From the NCBI RefSeq assembly GCF_010015445.1, contig NC_053126.1, positions 13,925,669 through 13,989,668 on the forward strand: a DNA stretch of 64,000 nucleotides, written 5' to 3'. The position numbers were made by a program, and so were the translations under genes. Shown one piece after another: positions 49,016-62,200 of this stretch. Under the pieces are notes generated by a model. It was not told where the DNA came from, searched no databases, and saw only the letters and a program-made list of their open reading frames with translations. Source of the stretch: Perca fluviatilis (Eukaryota > Chordata > Actinopteri > Perciformes > Percidae). Position 1 is the first letter of the stretch, and the number at the start of each line of letters is the position of its first letter.

Positions 49016-52000
49016 CATGACCTTGACAAATGACTCGTGACTTCAACTCTTCAAATGAGTTGTTTATAAATGTGACACCTTGATTCTAAAAAAAAAAGCG
49101 GCTGCCATGTATATCCGTTGACCATTTAACAGGAAAGTCCCATTTTTTGACGTTATTGTGGCAGTTGATTGTCGATGATTATATTAGCAGGATTTTCAAA
49201 GAATGAATCATGTCCAAGTCAGTTTTATCCAATTTGTTTAGAGCACTAATATGTAAACCAGATTTACTGTATATCCCACCTAAACCAAATTATGAAACAT
49301 CAATGACAAGTGCTGTTTGAGGGAGAAAATGTGAAAGCAAATCCCTGAATCAAATTAAAAGGAATAGAGATGTGCATGTGCATCACTGTAATAGCTTGAT
49401 ACGGAAGCAAAAATAGCTGCAATCAAGAGTGACACACGTGATTGATCATTACAGACTGATGGAGATAAAACATAAGGGGGTGTAAAAAGTTTGATGTTAG
49501 CCAGATTTTCCCTAACAAACTTTGTATGAATTCAAGTATTTCACACAGTTATTGCATGACAAAAACAAGAAATGCTATGATTGATAAATAGATCAGCAGA
49601 GATAGTTGTATATGTGAGTGATGTTTATATGCTATAATTCAATGCAAAAGTATTCACCACTGTAGCAATGATGATAACAAAATTCCTCCAGAGCTCAATG
49701 TCCAGTTAAAAATGCAGATGTCAGATAGCCCCCCCCCCCCAACCTCCATCTTTCTCTCCCCTCCTCTGCTCCACTCTTGATCTCTCCTCTTTGATTTATT
49801 CATTTTCTATGTTGGTGAGCCAGACAGGACAATGGCGTCTTTCATAACTAAGGCCCTGTTCCCACTACCAGCACCCTGCAATCCCCCAGAGTCCCTCATC
49901 CACCAGGCCAGTCTGATGTGACCTGGTCATGGAGGACTGGTTCTAGTTGGAAAGGAAACACAGAAAGGGAAATTCAGTTGGGTCATATGCAGTATATACT
50001 GTAAATTACACTATAACTGTTCATTTAGTAAAACATTGTCAGACAGAAAAAAAAATAGTCCACATTACTGAAACTTTGCTGTAAAATCAATCTACGCTGC
50101 ACTTTTGGCTCTAGCCTCAGTTAAGTCAAATAAAATAAGTATCCAATACAGAAGTAGTCCATAAAACTAAATCTAGACAAAAAAGACTCTCAGATGATGA
50201 GATTCTGCTTGTGAGATAAAGTATGGGACTGTTTCAGCCCAAGTTGAAAGGGATATTAAGGGTCCCCTATACCATATAAACAGAAGCCTGAACATGCATA
50301 GTCACGTTTCTATCTCAAAGTAAAAGATGGAAAATAATAAATTTTTACGATTCTATGAGCACCGGAAGTACTTCAGTGTTTTCTGTAAGTTACAGTCCAC
50401 ATGACATGAAGCAATCGGTGTGGGAGTAAAATATGCAATGAGAAAAGAGCTGGAGGGAACGAAAGAGGGGAGAGGAGTGCAGTCAAATGGGGGTGACCGG
50501 GGGGTCATGTTGCCTCCCCCTGTACTTGCTCTCTGAGGTGAAGGGAGACTGACTGCATAGCCAAGGCTCCTGCTTAGAAAGACAGCCTTTCTTTTCTCCA
50601 GGCCCTCACTAATGCAATTGAGAGAAATTAGTATAATTATGCTCCATATTGCAGATTGAGAAGGCAATGTGGCCTGTGGGACGAGGATGGGGAGGGCAAG
50701 CTAGTGTGGGTATTTGCTGACGGGAATAACTAATTCATCTGCTACTTTTGCCATTTATCAGAGTACATTCTTGCATTTATGACATTACAGCTAATCAAAT
50801 AAAGAGGTCCTGGAATGCGGCATCTTTCGCAAAATGTGATTCTGCTAATGCGAAAATGACTCCTCTTCCCTCTGGCCCAACGGCCATCCTATAGACCACG
50901 TTCTAGCTGCTTTGCCCACTCCATTGGGCAGGAGAATCTGTCAGGGCACCATGGCCCCCTGATGTCAATGCCTATTCTAGTGCCATTGTCTTCTATTCAA
51001 TAACAGCTGCACATACCTTGAAACATATGTGACTGCACTGGGAAGGGGCAGAGCCATCAAATAAGTCTGTTTTGAGACAAATGTCCCTGATTCTGACACG
51101 TTTATGGAAGAAAAATGTTAAAAGAAATGGTTCAAAAATGTCAATAATGTGTTTCCGTACTTGACGTTGGCCCGGGACTTCTGAGAAAAGGCTCAGGAGG
51201 GGTTCCTCCAAGCCAAAACCAGAAGTATGCATTTTTTTAACCACAGTTTGGCTGAACATGGTTTCAGGGCCCTGATCCACAATTATATATGCAACTCTGA
51301 CAGTAATTAAAGAGTGCTGTATCCCGGGGTCAAAATGAGGAGCAGAACGATGGAGAAGCATTGAGTTAAGTAAGTTCTGCTTTAAAACAACATCAATATA
51401 GAGAAATGTGGATTCTACTAAATTATCAGAGACATATCAATTATATTATTGTATGTAATGATATCCAGATGATTCACAGGAAGTGATGAGGATGCAGCAC
51501 GTGTGGCAATGGGACCTTGAAACACACTTGAGGAAGACCTCCTCTTCCTTAGGCCGTGCGTCCGGACCCCACCCTGCAGAGATGGAGGGAGCAGTGAGGG
51601 GTGGAAGAAAACCATTTGATCCCTGCTCCCAAGAGCACCAGGCCTACACATCATCTATATCCTGTTTAGGGAGCGCTGCCTTTTGAAACCCATCTGCTCA
51701 TCGCTCCCAATGGCATCATCAAAGTCACATATGAGACAAGAGCATACAACAAGAAGAGTCCGGAAACAAGTGACTGCTTTTCATGCTCAGAAATTCCGCA
51801 TTTTTAGTTAAGAACCTCAAGAACAAAGTTTTAAAAAGGATGAAAAGCTGCGTTTTACATAAATATCTACACCAAAAAAATTAAGCAAATAAATGAAGAG
51901 AAATTCCCAGCAGCTACAGAGCTGATGTCCACCCACTCAGATGTCCACTCACATATTTAGTATTTTCTTTTTGGGAGTTAACAGGTCAAAAACCAGATGA

Positions 52001-52993
52001 TGCCTGGTTTTAGTCTGTTATACTGTATATTAATTACATCATGTCTGTTGCATGTATGCAAAAGTGTCAACCCACGCATGCATACATTTACACACAGAGA
52101 AGGAGGAGACAACCTCAAATCTGGTGAAACTAATAGCTTTAAACAAGGGGTTTTAAAGCTAGAAAATAATTAAATTAAGCAAAATAAAAGGCTCTGTGAG
52201 AGAAATAAGGGACAAATCTGATTATGACCAGAAAACAACTTCTATTGAATCGGAATGACCCAGATTTGTTTGGGAAACAAGAAACACAGTGCACTAATAT
52301 TTGGGGAATATGAAAACTCCACAAACAAAGAAATCATGACAAAGAATATTAAAATCAGTACACTTTTTCTTAGTTTCAATCAAATTTACAAAAAGATGTA
52401 AAGAAACATTTCCACATTTTCTATGGATTTGATACAGTAATGATGCAGTAATATGGCATAATTAGTTGATTTCTGTGTAAGTGTTAATGACAAAAATGTC
52501 ATAAAACAAGCTGACAAAGTGTAGACAAAGATTCCTCATCTCTACTGAGGTAAAAGTTATTTATTTTTAAATAATTTAAAATATCAAATATGTTTGACAT
52601 GTGGCCAAGTCAAAACAGATTACTAAGACAATACTGTAGCCAAGCATACGAGTAAGCGACTATTAAGAAAAATCATTAAATCATATTAATAAACATGAAT
52701 TACTGAAAAAAAGGGTTCAGAACGCTTTAACTGCTTCACAATGAAAAATTGGTTTGAGAGGAGATTTACACTGGAGATTTGTGGCAGTGCATGGTAGTAA
52801 AAAGTTTTGTGACCAAAAAAATAAAAAATAAAAGATTGTCAAGGTTGTCGAGACACATAATGTGGGCCGTTAATCAGTCACGGAGCAGAGGGAGGCGGCT
52901 CCCTCAGGAAGCAATTAGCTGTGTTGGACCAGTTGCTAATAAAACACTTGGGTTACAAGCTACCCACAGCCCAGCCAGGCCAGGGGACCCGCG

Positions 52994-52999
<6 letters not shown>
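49016..52999. other. Non-coding stretch with a CNE-like block
   Basis: No gene is recognised. A C-run lies at 49730-49740. The block 50550-50930 is rich in ATTA-type words with balanced composition and looks like a conserved non-coding element. Confidence 0.4.
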
Positions 53000-53051
<52 letters not shown>

Positions 53052-53060
53052 GTGTGTGTT
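53000..53060. repeat. (GT)n microsatellite
   Basis: About 60 bp of GT with one TT interruption near the right end. Confidence 0.97.
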
Positions 53061-53355
53061 AAGGCCTACCAGGTAGACACAGAAAGCTAACAGTAGCAGC
53101 ATCTGGTACAGCAGCACTGTTTGTCAGTTTCAATTGTTTTTGAAGTGATATTTCTTCATCAGCTCGAATGACGTCAAAGTGAAAAAAGTAACAAAACATC
53201 TACAGAGATGTCTCAATCCACTCCTGAAGTATAGTTTCACAAAAATATTGCTGCCTTTGTGTCACACTATAGCCTTCATTGAACCACAAAAGCCATAAGA
53301 TGTGTTTTTAGTCTTATTTTGACAAAATAATGAATTAGAAATATATATATATATG

Positions 53356-53535
53356 GATTGGGGTGGCCTCTAGCTCACCAGTAAGAGCATTCGCCCCATG
53401 TTGGCTGAGTCCTGCAGTGGCACGGGTTCGAATTCGACCTGCTACCCATTGCTGCTATCCCATCTCTCTCTCCCTTTCAAGTCTATCCACTGTCACTTCA
53501 TAATAAAGGGAAAAAGCCCCCAAAAATAATAAAAC
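53356..53535 (+). mobile_element. tRNA-derived SINE
   Basis: The head GGGTGGCCTCTAGCTCACCA resembles a tRNA 5' half with an A box (TAGCTCACCAGTAAG, 53371-53385). A B box follows (GGTTCGAATTC, 53425-53435), spaced as in RNA polymerase III promoters. The tail contains TCTCTCTCTCCCTTTCA and AATAAAGGG before an A-rich end. It lacks the CCA-adjacent acceptor stem of a true tRNA and continues about 100 bp beyond it, so it is a SINE, not a tRNA gene. Confidence 0.75.
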
Positions 53536-54035
53536 AAAGAAAAAGAAATATACATATGGGTCGACAACAAAAAAAGATGATTATGCTGTAGTAGTAGTCT
53601 GAGAGGATTCTTTGGATGCTTTAATTGGATTATATCGGCCACCTAAGAAAAACAACACTACAAACTCTTAACAGTCACCTTCAATGAATGAATGAATAAA
53701 TTAAATGTTAATGTCATGTTAATGTTAATTAAATGAGCAAAATGTGTGTTTTACAATAATGTATTGAATCAGGTCAGATTGATTTTGAGTTAAACAGCAC
53801 AGGGACATGATGTTAATTCTATCCTGGGAACAGTGGTCAGATCATGCTCTTCCTCTCTACCTCCATAACCTTCTCTCTTTCTTTTTCTCTTAGTCTCCTC
53901 ATCTTGAATGTTATCTCTCCTCTTCTTTTCATTTTTGTCTGTCTCAGTGAAGAAAGTAAACACAGGATCAATTGATTTACTAGGATAATCTTGCAATGAA
54001 AATAAAAATATATATCAGCCTGGATGGCCACTCTT

Positions 54036-54292
54036 TATTTTTTTTTTTAAACCTTTATTTATTCCAGGAAGGTTCACTGAGAGGAAGCCACAGTCTGATC
54101 TGCTGTCCACTGAGCAGATTGGGGTTGGGGTTAAGGGCCTTGCTCAAGGGCATTGCAGTGGTGGTGATGAGGGCGGGACAAGCACTGTTCTTTCACTTTC
54201 CCCACCCAGATTTTATCCTGTTGGTCTGGGGATTGAACCAACAACCTCCCGGTCACAAGCTCGCATCTCTAACCTTTAGGCCACTACTGCCC
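54036..54292 (-). mobile_element. tRNA-derived SINE, opposite orientation
   Basis: On the minus strand a tRNA-like head (GGCAGTAGTGGCCTAAAGGTTAGAG split across 54268-54292) carries an A box near 54267-54283 and a B box GGTTCAATCCCC at 54228-54239. The body includes CTTGAGCAAGGCCCTTAA-type text. The 3' part ends GGAATAAATAAAGG plus poly-A. Its body differs from that of the SINE at 53356, so the two are different families. Confidence 0.75.
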
Positions 54293-54458
54293 TGTTTCGC
54301 ATACTGTAGTCTGGATCAACGGAAGTACATTTTCAGGATAATTGCCTGACATCTTGTGTGTGGCTGGCGTGTCGGATGTCCCCCCGCTTTCTGCTCTGTG
54401 TTGCTGTCCTCAAAGTTCCTTCACTTCAGGAAACAACAACAAACCAGACAGCAACACT

Positions 54459-54985
54459 ATGAAAATGGCAAGTATAGAAGAAAATGTGGATCGTGCAATG
54501 AGGCAGGCCTGCTTGGTTCTTTCAGGGAATGATTGGAAAGATTTACAAATGTTTAGGCATTCACTATTAAAACAATTAACCGGAACATTTTGGGATTGAT
54601 TAGTGGGGATTGCTGTGGACAAAGTACACACAGCAATACACTGGTAAGAGCAAATGTTCCACCAAAACAAGTTCCTTCCCGAGACTATTTGGCAGAGCAA
54701 CCGTCGCTGCGTCCAGAGCTCAACACTGCACAAGACGATTGTGATTTATTTAAAGAAATGCAAACAATGCAACAAATTTCTCCAATCCTCCACATCGCTG
54801 TGGAGATAGGACTGGCAATGCGAGACTATGCGTATTGTGACTGCACAGGAGCTATTTGTCAGATGATGTCTGGGGATAAATGAACTACAAGCAGTCCACA
54901 AGTAACATTCTCTATTTACCTGTATCACGCTTTGCATGGATTTGATGGAGTTGTTGACATAATCAAAAACCACTATGTTGAGTAA
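54459..54985 (+). pseudogene. Unidentified coding-like segment, frame-broken
   Basis: An ATG at 54459 opens 46 codons starting MKMASIEENVDRAMRQ and ending TFWD at TGA 54597-54599. From about 54570 a second frame is open to TGA 54881-54883. It includes YLAEQPSLRPELN, FKEMQTMQQISPILHIAVEI and CDCTGAICQMM. After that stop the same frame continues with IYLYHALHGFDGVVDIIKNH up to TAA 54983-54985. The composition is protein-like throughout (amphipathic helices, ordinary codon use), which suggests one gene with a frameshift and one nonsense change, or exons of a transposon-derived gene. A GTAAGA donor-like site lies at about 54644. I do not recognise the family; no function is assigned. Confidence 0.4.
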
Positions 54986-56963
54986 TCATCCACTGCACCA
55001 TCTGCCCACACACAAGCATCAGATGAGCAATGGTGCGTACATCCATGTTTCTACCACAGCCTACCAGCATAAAAACTTGTGCAATATTTTTTCCCTCAAA
55101 TTTCTGGGAGATGGATGGACGCACTTAATGGTTCCAGTACAACAATGTTACAATATTACAGTACAACATTTAAAAACCCTGAAGACTTGGTTTCAGATAT
55201 TTAGCATTTAGTAAGTATTGACAAAATAAATGCTAAAGCCATGAAGAAAACCAAAGAAGAGAAGCCAAAGTTAACCCAACATTTGGAAATAAACATAATT
55301 AGTAATTTCTATAAAGAGCTAAAAACTCAAAAACCCAAACAATTCTCATTCAAATTGTGCTAAATCCTGATTGGTGCCCCTAATTACGTGTCATTACCCT
55401 ATCACCCACAGTAAGGAGGCTGCTTTTTGAGAAAACAGGTTTTCTGGCCCTGCAGGGGGTGTGTGTTTTGAGTACAAAGTAAGAGTAAGCTATATTTGAG
55501 GAACAGTTAGACTAAAGGGGATTGTGGAGGGAAACAAACCATTATCCCATGATAGTAAGCCATTGCTCTCGGTAGGGAGCCTGTAGAGTCCAGAATAAAG
55601 TGGCCAGCAGCCACTAAGAGGATCCCAAAAACCACCTCTTGCGGTGTGGCGAGCGCAGTGTTAAGTTTCAGCTCAGCATCCAGGCCCTGCCAAAGCACAG
55701 ACACTAGACACAACAAAACCAGCCCGTTTAGGAAACAAAGCCCAAAAAACGCAACTTCAAACTCTTCCCCCGGAGGAAGAGACAGGGTGAGAGGAGATGG
55801 AGGGAGACGAGAGAAAGCCAAGAGAGAAAGAAGAAGGTGGAGGCGGTGGAGATAAGTGGAAGCACATTGACAAGCTGTAGACAGCAGGCGCTTCTCTGCA
55901 TGTTTAATGTCCAGTCTGACTTCAAATGTTTAGGATAGATCTGTTGAAAAAATTGGTTACTGACTATACACTTGAGACCCAAAACTCCACTTGATGGCTT
56001 TTTGTAAAGGATTAGTCTGCACAAAAGGTCCAATTTTTCAGATTTTGAGGAAGGTGTTAACTTCTGAGTATCATAAACAAAAAGCCCATTTGGCTGGCAA
56101 ATAAGAAGCATCTCTGAAACATCCATCTTCTATAATAACATTAACTAATGGTTGAAAACATTATTTGATGGCATATCTTATGCTCATTATCACCATTTAT
56201 CATTATTATCAGATCTTAATGAATTTAGCAGATAATCTTGTATCAAGAAAGTGATACATGATGTGAAAGTGTAGCTTGGGAAAGTTCACGTTGTCTAAAT
56301 TCAAAATGATTGCAAACATGAAGCATTTGGATGTGCCGGCCAAATGCAATTAGTCATAGCAGACACACGCAAAGGCAGAGGGAGTTTACAAAATCAAATC
56401 TGAGCCTGACCGGCCAATGTAATATATATTTGGAGTCTTCCAGGAATTAGCAATATATATATAAAAAAAAATGCACAACTGAAATAAACTGGCATTCAAA
56501 CTCAGGTACATTTTTGATATCTACATCTGAAATTAATTTAAAACTTTCCTTGGACTTGGCATACTGAGCCAACAACATTCTAATGCTGCTGAACGTAAGA
56601 CAAATCTTCTGTTTGCTTTCAGTTGTTTAGACCGCACCACTGCTGACCCTATTCAGTTATTACCTGTTTCCAGAGTTATGCACAAACACAACTTACAATT
56701 ATTCCCACAACACAGTGAGGGTGATTATGTGTCTCTAAACTGTGGTGTGAAGTAATTTGTTGTGGGAAAACATGTATGTATGTTTTATTGCGCATGGAAA
56801 CCAAGGTGTGTCTGCCGGGCCAGATTTTCACATGCTGTGTGGTCCTGCCTCCAGAGGTGAGGAGAAGAAGAACCTCACCCTTCGTCAACAGAACCGGAGA
56901 GTGTATTCTCTAGAATCTCTGTGGAGTGCTGATTTGCTTTTTCCCAGAGAATGACTCAACATA
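54986..56963. other. No confident gene; hydrophobic open frame on minus strand
   Basis: A 104-codon minus-strand frame at 55507-55821 has two hydrophobic segments (see findings) but no family match. The rest is non-coding, with short AT repeats at about 56420-56470. Confidence 0.4.
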
Positions 56964-57010
<47 letters not shown>

Positions 57011-57019
57011 AGAGAGAGA
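56964..57019. repeat. (GA)n microsatellite, interrupted
   Basis: About 56 bp of GA repeats with CA and AAA interruptions. Confidence 0.95.
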
Positions 57020-58925
57020 ATGCAGAGAAATAGTCTCTACGTTATCAGACGAAAGGGAGCCAGTGGCAGCCAATAGCAGGCTAGATATTCCCAGGAAGGC
57101 GGGTTTCATAGAAGAGATGAGTCAGCATATATGAGCAAGGATGCAATCAGTCTGCCAATAGCCGGATGATTTAACAACGAAAACAGAGAAAATGTTCTGA
57201 TGTCCGAAGATGAGAGAAGTGTGAGGGACAGGGGAAGAACCAAGGAGTGGTGAAAGCGGAGGGAAGGTGGGGAATTCTCCATCCACATCCTTCGTTTTTT
57301 ATTGAAACAATTTGGGTCAGGCGTCCCCCTCCCCCCTCATCCCCCTTCTGGCCTAAGGGTCTCCCCAGCACACATGTTCACTCTGCGGCCAGCTTACAGT
57401 GATTAGCCAGGCCTCTCTGACAGGTGCACCGTCACGCTCTCACAAGCCGGGTGAAGCTGCTCTGTCACAACAGATACAGGATACACTAGGTGCCCTCGGC
57501 CAAGTTCATCTCTCTGTGAAGACAACAGATAGACATATGTAGCCACTTTAGGTGGAAGGATAATTAGACAATACGTAGATGTTAGAGGCTAGATATTACT
57601 GTCCATTTTATTCCAGATTATGTTTTTCTATATTAGTATGGATATGAAAGTCCAAAATATCTTCCACAATTTAGAATCTTTGGGTTAACCTCAGCCAGTG
57701 GCATTTCCTCTAGAGGAATCGCGTACAGCCAATATAAATTACCACGTTGAACGTTAAAACAGTCAAATAAAACAGATATTAAACAGACTGCATTATGTTT
57801 CTCGAGCTCTGCGAAAACTAAAGAGCACGCTGCTTCACCTTTTTCTCCAATTTAAATGGCCTGTAATTACTTTCAGTCTCAGGGAATCAACTTTGGTTTT
57901 TACAGTTGTAAGCGCTTAAGGAAAATTATATTCTTGGCACCTGAATTCCACTGTGTCACAGCTCTGCTTCCCAGGTCCACACCAGTCTGATCGGAAAAAA
58001 GACACCGGCAGCAGCACTGTGGCAGCCTCAGCGTTTGGCAGGCAACACAATGCAGCAAATGCAGAGAAGCCATAAGAACCATTAAAAAAGGAAGAAAAAA
58101 ACCCAGACTTGCCGTCTGTCTGCTTTCCTATTTGCATTCTAAATGTACAGTATAGTTTGACACCGCTTACTGGGGAGGTGGGGGTAAAACAGGACTTTTA
58201 TGGTTAAGATATTAAAGTGAGGAAAAAGAATAATAGTGTTTGTAGTCCGATATCTGGTTACTAAACTTTCATGTTCTGCATGAACACCAGTCAATTAAAC
58301 ACACCTTTTATCATTTAACAAGTTGCTCTGCTTGCTATCAACGCTTACTTTTTAAAAGTTGGTATCCTTACAAGGACTTTATCCGAGAAGATATTTGCTT
58401 AAGTTGAGATGGGTCAGTTTTACATTCATGCTCATCTTCCACCTACAGTTTGCCTCAGTAAGGACATGTTTCAGTTGCTCTGAGCTGTTATACACAAAGC
58501 ACTTTAAATGTCCAAACGCTCCATGTTAAAGCGTGTCCAAGTGTGTTGCTTTGGTGCCTCTGCTGACCTTAGTTGAAACTGTCTTTTAAATGCAAATTTT
58601 CAATTTTGCATCTTATTTTGCATTCAAAACATCCTAGTTTGCTGTGGCAGCTGGAAAACGTGCTGTGTGGTGTGAGCTAGAAGAGAAAGAGTGATAGCTT
58701 TGAATAACCAAATAAGTTCGGTTCATCTCTGTGCATTTTTCATATGGCTCTTGCCTTTTTGTAAATGCAAAGTGGCCCACTTGGAGCAACGCCTATCATT
58801 AGACATGTTACTGTGGCTGCTGAAAAAAATAGGGAAATAAATGGTGCAGATATGACAGTTAGCTGGCACTGGCATTAATGGTTTACTTCCCTGTTCTGCT
58901 GGAGTTCAGTTTGTTTTTTTGCATG
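57020..58925. other. Non-coding stretch
   Basis: No gene or named repeat is recognised. Confidence 0.4.
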
Positions 58926-58973
58926 CCCCCCCCCTAAAAAAAAAAAACACACACACACACACACACACACACT
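58926..58973. repeat. C-run, poly-A and (CA)n tract
   Basis: CCCCCCCC, then about 12 A, then about 34 bp of CA repeats. Confidence 0.95.
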
Positions 58974-59076
58974 TAAGTATACAAGGTTACAAAATGATGA
59001 ACAAGCATTAGGTAACCATTTCCTGTAAATATGATAGGAACATATCATAATGTACAAGGTTTTATACTTTCTTTGC

Positions 59077-59124
59077 CACACACGCACACACACATGCACT
59101 CACACGCACACACACGCACGCACG

Positions 59125-59195
<71 letters not shown>
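59077..59195. repeat. (CA)n microsatellite with CG interruptions
   Basis: About 119 bp. The left half contains CACG and CATG interruptions including a short (CGCA)n block; the right half is perfect CA. Confidence 0.97.
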
Positions 59196-59200
<5 letters not shown>

Positions 59201-62200
59201 ATAATATTCTGCCTTGTTTGTGCTGTTGTCTAAACACAAAATCCTTGCGGACGCCCTCCGTGGTCTCCTAACCCAAACCCCCCCAGCTGTGTCCCAGGGA
59301 GGCGAAACCCAAACCAGAGCGCAAAGAGCTCTCTCAACTCCTCAACCTCTCAACACATCCTCAGCCTACCCTTTGAAAATAAACCACGCCGGCAAGCCCC
59401 CGTCTCAAACTCTCGCCTCATATGTGAGCACACATGCCCCACACTCCGCTGGGAGCTCTTTGGAGACTTCCCCGCCGCTGTTCCAGGAAGCAGATGTGAG
59501 AATGGCGGCAATCAGGCGTGACGCTTCGCAAGGCAATGTGGAGGCTATTACTCTCACAGTAGAAGATATGGAAGAGAGGTGAGATGTGGATTGCATCTTC
59601 TGCAGTTGCCCAGAGTTGGTTAAGATGACACAGCGCTAAGCTAAAAAGCATCTGATCGGTGCCGTATCAACAGCATATGGCTTCGTTTTGTCAACCTTCA
59701 GAATCGTGGGTAGGATGCAGATTGCAGGGCTCAGACAAATTTAACATGACAAATGACTTGATGTAAATGAATGTGAATGACAGTGATGGGAGAGTAATTG
59801 GCCACAAGAAGAAAAAAAAAAGGAAAACCACTCAAACAATAACTCAAACACACACCCACAAGTGAGCACAGAGTTGATGAAATATTTAGTGAAATGAAAG
59901 AAATGACAACTGGATGATGTATTGCCAGTGGAAGAACTTTTTATTTTTACTCTGAGAGGCAGAGAAAAATCAGCTAGATGGAAAAGTTGCACAGGTAAAA
60001 TGAACATATGCTATGCCATCGAAGGGCAAAAGAGTCAAGATAGAGATGAATTTTGAAGATGATTGCCTTCAGAGAGAGAAAGAAAACACTGCATACATGC
60101 ACAGACACACAGGAAGAAATATCATAGGAATCATGAGTGAATGTTCCCAGTAAAACAATGACCAAAAGTGCTAGTTTTTGCTTGAGAAAGAGAAAACATA
60201 CTGTACGACTCAGTGATTGTTGGTCAGTGTGCTTGCTTGCAACTGGTGATAGGGATGTCTGCAAGTATCTCAAGGCAGGAATACTAAGTGAGCGGGACAG
60301 TGGGCTCTTTCAGGGTACAGCCCTGTGGGGCATAGTGTGTATGAAATGACATTCAAGCATTTTCAGGGCAGGACAGAAGGAGTTATTATCAATGTGGCTG
60401 AATTATTGCTGACATGAAGGGGGATGGGTACACTGAGGTGTGGGGGAGGGAGCGATGTGCGTCAAAACTTTCATTAAGGATACAGAGAGGCTTCAGTTGA
60501 AGAAACATATTTTATAAAGCCAAAGAATAGTTCACAAAGCCCACAACTTTCTGTACAGTCCAACTCCTTCGCATCTCATTAGCATAATGCTTTTATGATT
60601 ATCAAAAAGCTTGTTTATGGAACATGATGGCAGAAAGACAACTTATGCAAAGTTAAAAAAAAAATTCATGCATACTTTGGTTGGTGTTTCCACAGAGAGT
60701 GCACATGTTATAAAAAAGCAGCAGGGGAAGATGAAGAAGATAAAGCAAAGTAGGACATCCTTTTTTTTTTACTTCAATATCACTTTTGTGAGTCTACAGT
60801 ATCTCCAAGCTTTTATGGATTCATATTTTTTTTTTAAACAAAGCAAATCTGTATCTCCGCATTTTATTTCACCTTGGTCCGGCATGGTGTCCCCTGCAGT
60901 GAGGTTGGTGTGACATCTGATCCTCAACAAGAACAAGAACACTCGCCTGCAGGACTTCCTCTCCTCTTTTTCATTCCTTTTCTCTCTCCATCTCCCACCA
61001 CCTCTTTTTGAGCTGCACAAAGCCGGATGAGGGTCACCTTACCAATGTCCCCATTGCGATTCAGAAATCCAACATTTTGGCAGCACCCTGACCTGTTAAC
61101 ATCTCAACTCCACAAAGCTGACAGGATCTTCCTCTGCTTTCTGCAACACTTGCACTGCCTTTGTTGTAACTGCTGTCATTGAAATTATAAAACGCCACAA
61201 CTTCTACTTTCAGCATAAGGCCTTAGCGAGGCAACACTTAGGGATATGTTTGTGTGTTGTTGTAATTATTTGTATTGCTATTCTAACTTTCTGCCAACAT
61301 TCTCCCACTGTATGAATGATTGCAGTGATGCACACTTGTTTGAGTGGGCAGTATTTCCAATGAGGTAGTCCTTTGACATGTGCATATTGCTGTATTGCTG
61401 TTTTGTGGGTGTTACTGTGTTTGTATTTTGACATGGCATACTGTTTGTTTGTGTGTGTGTGTGTGTGTGTGCTGAGGTGGGGTAGGGGTGCTCTGAGGAT
61501 GTGTGTGCATGTGTGTGTGGGTGGGGGAGGGAGGCACATCTCTGCAGCCTGATATTCTGGGAACGGCAGGGTGGCGTTGTTGACCCACCTGCTCCCTTCT
61601 CTCTTCAGCTGGATCTAGTCGAATTTCAGCAGCTGCATCCCCTCACAAAGCACCTCTTTGTAATCTTCCCAAGGCGCACAAATACAACTGCAACCAGGAG
61701 AGGAGAGAGGAAGGAGGAGGGAAGATGGACAGTGGAGACTGAAAGAGGAAAAGGGCGGTAACTGTTCTGCTTGATGTGCACCAGTGTCACTGACAGATCA
61801 TACTGTATATTTAAGTAAAGTTACATACAGTAGTAGGCACCCTTATAATGGAGTCATGCTTTGCTGGGAAGTAAAAAAATTCCCCTCACACAAACAAGAG
61901 TTAATGACATGGCCGTGCTCACACCTGTGCACGTGCATTTACTGTATGTAAAAGTAGACTGCATGGTTTGACAAGGTAATATTATGCAAATAAGTAGTTT
62001 AAAAGGTGTAAACAAATCATCTTTGCAAATGAAAGCCCTAAAACAAGAAGAAAAACAGAAAGCAGCAAGCTGCCACACAGATAGAAAGTGACAAGAGCTG
62101 AGAAGTGTGGCCCATTTGTCTCCCATTAGTGAAATTTCCCCCTGGCACTCTCACTTGCAATGGTTCTCACGCCTCTGGAATATGCCATGTCACATACATG

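Noticed and set aside
53360..53440. tRNA gene on the plus strand
   Set aside because: A and B boxes are present, but the sequence lacks a proper acceptor stem and continues into a SINE body and A-rich tail.
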